From: Mobilitalea sp. | Lineage (GTDB): Bacteria; Bacillota_A; Clostridia; Lachnospirales; Lachnospiraceae | Direction: 5' to 3' | Assembly: GCA_029974875.1 (NCBI GenBank) | Contig: JARKQP010000535.1 | Coordinates: forward strand, 1-5,352 | Length of the DNA: 5,352 bases | Part shown: in pieces, positions 1-4,436 of the stretch | Layout: each line of letters opens with the position of its first letter | Numbering within the stretch: the first letter of the stretch is position 1 | The notes under the pieces: model-generated | What the model was told of the DNA's origin: nothing | Seen by the model: the letters and a program-made list of their open reading frames with translations, nothing else | Database searches by the model: none | Program-made: the position numbers and the translations under genes

Positions 1-82
1 CGGCTAGAAACGTATATCCACCTTCTCCTTGTAGATATGCTTCAACAACCTGCTTTTTAAATTCAAAACTGTATTTCGGCAT
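1..82 (-). CDS. IS3-family transposase OrfA, N-terminal 27 residues (partial)
   Basis: Only the start of the gene is present. From the ATG at 82-80 it reads MPKYSFEFKKQVVEAYLQGE and then GGYTFLA before leaving the window. This K-Y-S-F-E-F-K-K-(Q)-V-V-E-A-Y start followed by G-E-G-G-Y is the usual beginning of the helix-turn-helix OrfA protein of IS3-family elements, especially the IS150 group. In these elements OrfA is normally joined to the DDE-containing OrfB by programmed frameshifting to make the active transposase. The start is supported by GGAGG at 98-94, which is 11 nt upstream, a long but usable spacing. Whether the gene is intact cannot be judged from this piece. Confidence 0.85.
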   Translation of the reverse strand, partial: MPKYSFEFKKQVVEAYLQGEGGYTFLA

Positions 83-87
83 AATAA

Positions 88-136
88 AACCGACCTCCAA
101 TCGTTAGATTCTAGGTCTAACTTTTGGGGGTCGGTT
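88..136 (-). promoter_or_regulatory. Hairpin in the IS tip covering the transposase ribosome binding site
   Basis: Bases 88-100 (AACCGACCTCCAA) are complementary to 124-136 (TTGGGGGTCGGTT) except at one position, which is a C-A mismatch in minus-strand RNA. An inner stem pairs GTTAGA (103-108) with TCTAAC (116-121) around a 7-nt loop. In RNA entering from the permease operon the 3' arm contains the GGAGG of OrfA, so folding would hide it. The fold is followed by UUUUAUU, so it may also act as a weak terminator. A TAGAAT -10-like box at 113-108 would start a transposase transcript near 101. That RNA would lack the 5' arm and so leave the site open. The pairing is seen; the function is inferred from known protection of IS elements such as IS10 against read-through expression. 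Confidence 0.6.
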
Positions 137-138
137 CA
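115..138 (-). repeat. Terminal inverted repeat (left) of the insertion sequence
   Basis: Read on the minus strand this is the outer tip of the element: it begins TGAACCGACCCCC and ends AGTTAGAC. IS3-family ends begin with TG, and the match to the IS150-group pattern is good. The inner boundary is approximate because the partner repeat at the other end is not in the window. Confidence 0.7.
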
Positions 139-181
139 AAACCAATCAAGATGTCTTTTTATGCACTATTTTTTCTGTCCC
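139..181. other. Short spacer between permease stop and IS tip
   Basis: Only 43 bp separate the stop codon of the permease from the insertion sequence. They hold no hairpin or T-tract in the minus-strand direction, so the operon has no terminator of its own here. The original one may have been pushed to the far side of the insertion sequence, or the operon may have continued. Confidence 0.5.
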
Positions 182-3100
182 CTACTCTACGGACTTTAAG
201 GACTCCGCCATATGGATCCCTTCGATTTTCCTTGCCAGGATTAAGTTGACCAGTATGGTCAGACCGAAGGTCACAAGTAAAGCGTAGGCATAGCTCATAG
301 GCAATATCTGTATATTAAAGGATACAGCCTCGATCTTTATCTGTTCCATGACAAAGCGGTGCAGATAGATTCCTGCCAACAGTCCCGGTATTGTGCTGAT
401 CAAGGTAATGACAATGTTCTCCCGGAACACATAGCTATAGGTTTCCATGGAATAAAAGCCCAGCACCTTAATCGTTGCAATCTCCCGGTTCCTCTCGGTG
501 ATATTGATATTGCTCAGGTTGTACATGACTACAAAGGCAAGGGCTCCGGCACAGGCAATCACCAGCCAGACAATATAATTCAGGCTCTCCATCATATTGG
601 TCACATGCTTCCTGGTATCCGCAGTAACGTACACATTGGAAGCCCCGTAATCCTTCATAAGCCTTGCGGAAATCTCATAAAGCTGATCTGAATCCGTGGC
701 TCCATAGGCGGTCTGATAGGAAGCCTCCTTTCCGAATACCTGCCTGTAGGTTTCTCCGCTCATATACATGTAGTTAAAGGCATAATTCTTAAATATCCCC
801 CCAATGACCACCTTATAGGTCTGTGTATCGTTCAGGCTGAGGGTCAGCGTATCCCCCGCCTTTACCCCTTCCGTTTCCGCCAGGCGGTCATTGATGACAA
901 CATAACCCTCCTCCGGGAAGGGAACCGCCCTGCCATTAAGGTGCAGGCCAATTACCTCGGTGATATCCGGATCATCACTTGCAATTACATTCACCCTCTG
1001 GGTACCGCTTTTCCCCACAACCTCATAGCTGTCCGTGCAGACAAAGATACATTCCGAAAGCAGTCCGGCGGTGTCCTTGCGAAAGCCTGCCATCTCTTCC
1101 TCTGTCTGTGCCTCCTGAAAGGATATGGTATAATCATACATCATAATGGTATCAAACTGGTCATCTGCAATATTGCTGATGGAATCACCCAGACCCAGGC
1201 CGGCCAAAAGCAGCGCCATACAGCCTCCCGTTCCAAGCACCATCATAAAGAGACGCTTTTTATACCGTAAGATGTTGCGTATGGAGACCTTATGCAGGAA
1301 GCTCACCCTGCTCCAAAGCACGGGGATATATTCCAGGAAGATGCGCTTACCGGCCTTGGGAGCCTTGGGGCGCATTAGCTCTGCCGGCATCTGGGACAGC
1401 TCCGTCCTGCTGGCGGCGTAGGTCGCACCTACGGAGCAGAGCAGGGACACGAGGAGCATCAGGAGCGCCAGCGCAGCGTTGAATACATACTGGATTTCCG
1501 CAAAGCTATAGAGCATTTTGTAGGCCTGCCAGATGGCAAAGGGAAATAATCTTGTACCTACCGCATATCCCAGGATACAGCCAAGGATTGCCGCCGTCCC
1601 CGAATAGGAAACGTATTTCCAGGCGATTGCCCTATTGCTGTAGCCAAGGGCTTTTAGCGTACCGATCTGGGTACGCTGCTCATCCACCATTCTGGTCATG
1701 GTCGTACTGCAGACCAGGGCTGCCACCAGAAAGAAGAAAAAGGGAAATACCTTTGCAATTCCTTCCACGACGGAGGAATCATTTTCAAAGCAGCCGTAAC
1801 CGGTGTTCTTACTCCGGTCCAGGACGTAGCAGACCGGCTTATCCAGGTCATTAATATCCGCCCTGGCCTCTTCAATCTCCTCCCTGGCATCAGTTAATTT
1901 ATCCTCCGCTTCCTGTAAGGATTCCTCTGTCTCTGCCTTTGCCTTGTTGTACTCCTCCAGCCCATCCGCATATTCCTCCTTAGCCTTTGCCAGCGCCTCC
2001 TTACCCTCCGCAATTTCCTCCCTACGGCTCCCTATGGTCTGCTCTGCCGTATCAAGCTGTGCTTTTGCTGAGGCAAGCTGCTTTTCTGTTGCCGCAAATT
2101 GTGAACCGGCTTCGGCCCTTGAGGAATTAAGCTGTGTCTGGGCCGTATTAAGCTGGGCTAAAGCCTCCGTTAAGCTCTGGTATTGATCCATTATTCCCGT
2201 GGCTTCTATCTGGGCAAGCCCCTTTTCTACCTGCCCTAACTGCGCCTGGTAGGTCATATATTCCGTACTGCCGGTATCCGTGAGCTCAGCCAGGGCAGCC
2301 TTCAGGGTGCTTTGGGATCCGGTTAAGGCATTGTACTGCTCCAGAACTCCGCTCTCTTCGATCTGTTTTAAGCCTGAAGTTACTTTTACCCTGTTGCTGT
2401 CAAGCTCCTGCTGCTTTATCTCCAGGGTATGCAGGGCTTCCTTCTTTTTTTCCTCATAGGAGGCTTTGGAGCTGTTATAGTCCGCAAGGGAGGAATCGTA
2501 TTGCTCCTGGCTTTCCTTTATCTTCTTTTCCCCGTCGGATAGCTTGCTCTCATTTTTTTCTATCTCAGACTTACCATCCTCCAGTGTCTTCCAGGCATCC
2601 TGTAATTCTGTTTCTGCCTCTGCCTTTTTGTCAAGATATTCAGCATAGGACGCATCGTATTCATCCTGCGCTTCCCCAATCTTGTCATTTGCTTCTCCCA
2701 CAATATCCTGATAGCGAAGCTCCGCCCGTTTTTCGATGGCATCGGTTAAGGGCTGCTCCATGGCCAAGACAGCGTCTTCATATTCCTTACTAAAGATCAG
2801 TCCGTCATTATTCTCTAAGGTAACATAGATTTCGTTGTAATAGTCAAAGGAGAAGCCTCCCTCCGGGATATAGACAAAGGCTGCCACCGCGCCTCCCGCC
2901 AGCCTCGTGGTGCCGCGGTCACTGCGGTACATATAATTAACGGAGTTGCATAGTCCGACAATGGTGTATTCCCGGTAGGCAAAGCTGCTGATGGTATCCT
3001 CCGTATTCTTGCCGGAAACTATGATGGTGTTCCCGATATCCGCCTCCGTAAAAACCAAGTCATCCACCACACACTCATTAGCAGCCTCCGGCATCCTGCC

Positions 3101-3472
3101 CTTTGTTATATTTATCCGGTTTAGCTGTTCCGTGATGGAATGTGCCTTCAGGATAAGATCCGCATGGCCGTTATAATCAGTGATAAAGTCAGCATAGACG
3201 GCTGCCTCTGCGGCCTCCACACCCTCCAGCCTGCCAATTTCTGCCGTATCCTCTTTAGTGACTCCCAGAGTCGACAGCAGCCGGTAATCATACATATTGT
3301 TGTTTTTAATATAGGTATCCCCTGTCCGCAGCATTGCTTCCCGGGTAACCTTAAGTCCGGAGAAAAAGCCTACCCCAAGGGCGATAATCATAAGGATTGC
3401 AATATAACGGCCTAAGGTATGCCGTATCTCACGGCGGTTATTTTTATTCCAGGCTGAATTCATCATCACCAT
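182..3472 (-). CDS. Large FtsX/MacB-type ABC transporter permease with coiled-coil insert
   Basis: This is a membrane subunit of an ABC system of the MacB/FtsX (type VII) superfamily, 1096 residues. There are two similar halves. The first has TM1 at about 22-41, a MacB-like extracytoplasmic domain (about 45-245), a long charged coiled coil (about 250-545), then TM2-4 (about 573-592, 621-643, 663-686). The second has TM5 at about 741-762, a second extracytoplasmic domain (about 765-955) and TM6-8 (about 966-985, 1016-1037, 1062-1082). FtsX signatures follow TM2 (EQRTQIGTLKALGYS, 599-613) and TM6 (ERNREIATIKVLGF, 993-1006). A linker rich in P, K and R (about 697-715) joins the halves. It is much longer than MacB (about 650 residues) because of the duplication and insert. 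The ATPase gene upstream overlaps it. Family knowledge suggests conformational coupling across the membrane, but the substrate is unknown. The start lies in an ATG-GTG-ATG-ATG cluster; 3472 is 5 nt from GAGGAG, while 3466 and 3463 are alternatives that change only three residues at most. Confidence 0.93.
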   Translation of the reverse strand: MVMMNSAWNKNNRREIRHTLGRYIAILMIIALGVGFFSGLKVTREAMLRTGDTYIKNNNMYDYRLLSTLGVTKEDTAEIGRLEGVEAAEAAVYADFITDYNGHADLILKAHSITEQLNRINITKGRMPEAANECVVDDLVFTEADIGNTIIVSGKNTEDTISSFAYREYTIVGLCNSVNYMYRSDRGTTRLAGGAVAAFVYIPEGGFSFDYYNEIYVTLENNDGLIFSKEYEDAVLAMEQPLTDAIEKRAELRYQDIVGEANDKIGEAQDEYDASYAEYLDKKAEAETELQDAWKTLEDGKSEIEKNESKLSDGEKKIKESQEQYDSSLADYNSSKASYEEKKKEALHTLEIKQQELDSNRVKVTSGLKQIEESGVLEQYNALTGSQSTLKAALAELTDTGSTEYMTYQAQLGQVEKGLAQIEATGIMDQYQSLTEALAQLNTAQTQLNSSRAEAGSQFAATEKQLASAKAQLDTAEQTIGSRREEIAEGKEALAKAKEEYADGLEEYNKAKAETEESLQEAEDKLTDAREEIEEARADINDLDKPVCYVLDRSKNTGYGCFENDSSVVEGIAKVFPFFFFLVAALVCSTTMTRMVDEQRTQIGTLKALGYSNRAIAWKYVSYSGTAAILGCILGYAVGTRLFPFAIWQAYKMLYSFAEIQYVFNAALALLMLLVSLLCSVGATYAASRTELSQMPAELMRPKAPKAGKRIFLEYIPVLWSRVSFLHKVSIRNILRYKKRLFMMVLGTGGCMALLLAGLGLGDSISNIADDQFDTIMMYDYTISFQEAQTEEEMAGFRKDTAGLLSECIFVCTDSYEVVGKSGTQRVNVIASDDPDITEVIGLHLNGRAVPFPEEGYVVINDRLAETEGVKAGDTLTLSLNDTQTYKVVIGGIFKNYAFNYMYMSGETYRQVFGKEASYQTAYGATDSDQLYEISARLMKDYGASNVYVTADTRKHVTNMMESLNYIVWLVIACAGALAFVVMYNLSNINITERNREIATIKVLGFYSMETYSYVFRENIVITLISTIPGLLAGIYLHRFVMEQIKIEAVSFNIQILPMSYAYALLVTFGLTILVNLILARKIEGIHMAESLKSVE
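1838..2725 (-). other. Region encoding the coiled-coil insert of the permease
   Basis: Residues about 250-545 are almost entirely helix-forming and rich in E, K, Q, A and D, with hydrophobic residues at 3-4 spacing and stretches such as EIAEGKEALAKAKEEYADGL. Short glycine breaks occur near residues 375, 401 and 426. The insert lies between the first extracytoplasmic domain and TM2, so it is outside the membrane, and its two flanks must both return to the membrane. An antiparallel hairpin of two long helices with its tip near 375-425 is therefore the simplest model. Boundaries are estimated by eye. Confidence 0.75.
2129..2374 (-). repeat. Two diverged 31-residue protein repeats within the coiled coil
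   Basis: Residues 367-397, starting GLKQIEESGVLEQYNALT, and residues 418-448, starting GLAQIEATGIMDQYQSLT, align without gaps at an offset of 51 residues. They share the pattern G-L-x-Q-I-E-x-x-G-x-x-x-Q-Y-x-x-L-T and further L and A positions. They sit in the middle of the coiled coil, where a helical hairpin would turn. The DNA copies are 2374-2282 and 2221-2129. The DNA is clearly diverged, so this is an old internal duplication or a structural repeat, not a recent one. Confidence 0.6.
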
Positions 3473-4170
3473 TCAATCTCCTCAACTGGTATTACTGTCT
3501 CATTTTTGCGTACGGAGGATACGGTGCCATTCTTGATATGGATGACGCGGTCAGCCATGGCCGTTAAGGCTGAGTTATGTGTAATGATAACCACCGTCAT
3601 TCCATTCTTACGGCTCTGATCCTGTAATAGCTTTAGTATCTGCTTTCCCGTATTATAGTCCAGTGCCCCTGTGGGTTCATCACAGAGCAGCAGCTTAGGG
3701 TTCTTTGCCAAAGCCCTGGCGATGGACACACGCTGCTGTTCTCCCCCTGACAGCTGGGCCGGGAAGTTATAAAGCCTCTCCCCAAGACCTACACTCTTAA
3801 GAATCTCTGCCGCAGGAATCGGATTTTTAATCATCTGGGAGGCGATCTCCACATTTTCCTGGGCAGTCAGGTTCGGTATCAGGTTATAGAACTGGAACAC
3901 AAAGCCGATGTCCTCCCTCCGATAGCCTGCCAGACCGCGTTTATTCATGGCTGAGATCTCTGTTTCACCGAGATAGACCTTACCGGAGGTCAAGGTATCC
4001 ATGCCGCCCAGTATATTAAGCAGGGTCGTCTTTCCTGCTCCCGATTGACCGACGATGACACAGATCTCCCCCTTCCCTACTTCAAAGCTGGTATCATGCA
4101 GCGCATTGACAGTAACATCGCCGGAATGATACACCTTTCCTACATTTTCAAATCGAACAAAAGCGCTCAT
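3466..4170 (-). CDS. MacB/LolD-type ABC transporter ATP-binding protein
   Basis: A 234-residue cytoplasmic ATPase that pairs with the permease encoded next to it. All motifs are intact: Walker [10 protein letters not shown] (41-49), Q-loop in [17 protein letters not shown] (Q93), signature [15 protein letters not shown] (140-154), Walker [13 protein letters not shown] (160-171, catalytic E165) and H-loop H198 in IITHN. The F-Q-x-Y-N-L-I-P and DEPTGALD motifs are characteristic of the MacB/LolD/FtsE-like group that partners FtsX-type permeases. Length is normal for the family. The start has AAGGAGG (4180-4174) only 3 nt away, which is short but leaves no better choice. Its stop codon TGA (3468-3466) lies inside the start cluster of the permease, so the two are coupled. 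It is the first gene of the operon, and a promoter candidate lies about 55-85 bp upstream. Confidence 0.96.
   Translation of the reverse strand: MSAFVRFENVGKVYHSGDVTVNALHDTSFEVGKGEICVIVGQSGAGKTTLLNILGGMDTLTSGKVYLGETEISAMNKRGLAGYRREDIGFVFQFYNLIPNLTAQENVEIASQMIKNPIPAAEILKSVGLGERLYNFPAQLSGGEQQRVSIARALAKNPKLLLCDEPTGALDYNTGKQILKLLQDQSRKNGMTVVIITHNSALTAMADRVIHIKNGTVSSVRKNETVIPVEEIEW
3478..3483 (-). promoter_or_regulatory. Ribosome binding site of the permease inside the ATPase gene
   Basis: GAGGAG lies in the last codons of the ATPase gene, 5 nt before the ATG at 3472, 8 nt before an in-frame GTG, and 11 and 14 nt before the ATGs at 3466 and 3463. The ATPase stop shares bases with this start cluster (TGATG), so ribosomes finishing the ATPase can restart on the permease. 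Confidence 0.7.
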
Positions 4171-4173
4171 AAT

Positions 4174-4180
4174 CCTCCTT
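4174..4180 (-). promoter_or_regulatory. Ribosome binding site of the ABC ATPase gene
   Basis: AAGGAGG on the minus strand is followed by ATT and then the ATG at 4170. Complementarity to the 16S rRNA end is near perfect, but the 3-nt spacing is shorter than usual. No alternative start codon lies nearby. Confidence 0.75.
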
Positions 4181-4187
4181 TAAAACC

Positions 4188-4216
4188 TTGACAAGTGTTG
4201 AATTTTAAACTATGAT
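4188..4216 (+). promoter_or_regulatory. Candidate distal promoter (P1) toward the MATE gene
   Basis: TTGACA (4188-4193), a 17-bp spacer and TATGAT (4211-4216) match the housekeeping consensus at 11 of 12 positions. Transcription would start near 4223 and give a leader of about 214 nt before the MATE gene. It faces the ABC-operon promoter, and each predicted start falls inside or beside the other's -10 region. A loose inverted repeat TGAAT-11 nt-ATTCA (4199-4219) covers its -10 box. The sequence is AT-rich, so a chance match cannot be excluded. Confidence 0.5.
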
Positions 4217-4223
4217 TCAGCTT

Positions 4224-4254
4224 ATTATATTACAATAGCATTGTCAATTGCCAA
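4224..4254 (-). promoter_or_regulatory. Candidate promoter of the ABC operon, long-spacer type
   Basis: On the minus strand TTGGCA (4254-4249) and a perfect TATAAT (4229-4224) are separated by 19 bp, giving a start near 4217 and a leader of about 47 nt. A 19-bp spacer with a dyad in it is the geometry of MerR-family-controlled promoters. An alternative reading is TTGACA (4247-4242) with a 17-bp spacer to the weak TAAGCT (4224-4219), which would be an ordinary promoter. Both readings place transcription toward the ATPase gene. Confidence 0.55.
4232..4244. promoter_or_regulatory. Dyad in the spacer of the ABC-operon promoter, possible operator
   Basis: ACAAT-AGC-ATTGT is a perfect 5-bp inverted repeat around a 3-bp centre. 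It sits almost exactly in the middle of the 19-bp spacer between TTGGCA and TATAAT. A MerR-family regulator would bind at such a place. No regulator gene is present in the window, so the protein is unknown and the site is a candidate only. Confidence 0.35.
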
Positions 4255-4293
4255 GGATGAACTATATTCGATAGACCTAAAAGATAAAATGTA

Positions 4294-4322
4294 TTGACTT
4301 TTCAAACCAGCTGTATTATGAT
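4294..4322 (+). promoter_or_regulatory. Candidate proximal promoter (P2) of the MATE gene
   Basis: TTGACT (4294-4299), a 17-bp spacer and TATGAT (4317-4322) match the consensus at 10 of 12 positions. The expected start is at A4327 or G4329, giving a leader of about 108-110 nt that contains the attenuator stem and the ribosome binding site of the MATE gene. Confidence 0.6.
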
Positions 4323-4374
4323 GCCTATGTGCATATTTTGCCGCCGGGTAAACGCTTTGTTTCCATTCCATTAG
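4321..4374 (+). CDS. Possible leader peptide of the MATE gene
   Basis: A 17-codon frame reads MPMCIFCRRVNALFPFH and ends at TAG (4372-4374). Its codons 11-17 form the 5' arm of the downstream stem, and the stop codon is in the loop. A ribosome held in the middle of the frame would therefore stop the stem from forming. This is how leader peptides work in drug-induced attenuation upstream of several Gram-positive resistance genes. No Shine-Dalgarno sequence precedes it. If transcription starts at A4327 the internal ATG (4327-4329) would be a leaderless start giving MCIFCRRVNALFPFH; if it starts at G4329, only P1 transcripts would carry a start codon. Translation is unproven. Confidence 0.4.
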   Translation: MPMCIFCRRVNALFPFH

Positions 4375-4412
4375 GCCTTAGAAGGAATGGGGGACAGGCG
4401 TTTTATTTTTTT
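4351..4412 (+). terminator. Intrinsic terminator/attenuator in the MATE leader
   Basis: The arm 4351-4369 (AACGC to CCATTCC) pairs with 4384-4402 (GGAATGG to GGCGTT) over 19 positions, including four G-U pairs and two adjacent mismatches. The loop is 14 nt. The stem is followed at once by TTTTATTTTTTT (4401-4412). It lies downstream of promoter P2 and upstream of the MATE ribosome binding site, so it would end transcription before the gene unless relieved. The bottom of the stem has a competitor: CGCC at 4342-4345 can pair with the same GGCG at 4397-4400. Confidence 0.8.
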
Positions 4413-4421
4413 ATCTTACAT

Positions 4422-4426
4422 GGAGG
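4422..4426 (+). promoter_or_regulatory. Ribosome binding site of the MATE gene
   Basis: GGAGG lies 10 nt before the ATG at 4437 and 9 nt after the terminator U-tract. The spacing is on the long side but the site decides this start, as no other ATG in frame lies between it and residue 21. Confidence 0.75.
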
Positions 4427-4436
4427 TTTTATTTTT

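Larger units (their letters stand above)
1..138 (-). mobile_element. Left end of an IS3-family (IS150-group-like) insertion sequence, partial
   Basis: The terminal 138 bp of an insertion sequence are present, and the rest lies beyond the left edge. Read on the minus strand it starts at 138 with TGAACCGACCCCC, continues through a GTTAGAC motif, and reaches a good ribosome binding site and the start of a transposase OrfA. The outer 24 bases resemble the IS150 terminal repeat as I remember it (TG-AC-G-CCC then GTT-GAC), and the encoded N-terminus is typical of IS3-family OrfA. The element sits 43 bp downstream of the permease stop codon and is oriented so that permease-operon transcription enters it in the transposase sense. 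The other end and the target duplication cannot be checked; 139-141 (AAA) would be one copy of a 3-bp duplication. Confidence 0.85.

Noticed and set aside
359..691. Open frame on the plus strand opposite the end of the permease gene (110 codons); similar ones at 941-1270, 1146-1421, 1552-1854, 2584-2793, 2991-3176 and 3140-3415.
   Set aside because: All are antisense to a well-supported gene, have no recognisable domain, and overlap each other. They are frame shadows.
1944..2186. Plus-strand frame rich in S, A and L opposite the coiled coil.
   Set aside because: Its composition is the mirror of the repetitive E/K/Q/A codons of the coiled coil, not a protein signal.
2129..2374. Recent tandem DNA repeat or CRISPR-like array in the permease gene.
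   Set aside because: The similarity is only at protein level between two diverged copies; there are no regular identical DNA repeats.
4281..4436. The MATE frame stays open upstream through the whole leader, with a GTG at 4329 in frame, suggesting a longer protein.
   Set aside because: The extension runs through the terminator stem and U-tract and has no ribosome binding site. The ATG at 4437 has GGAGG and matches the usual MATE N-terminus length, so the open frame is probably chance.
4329..4436. Metabolite riboswitch ahead of the MATE gene (for example guanidine-type, which can precede efflux genes).
   Set aside because: I can find no ykkC-like or other known aptamer core, and from P2 there is too little RNA before the terminator stem.
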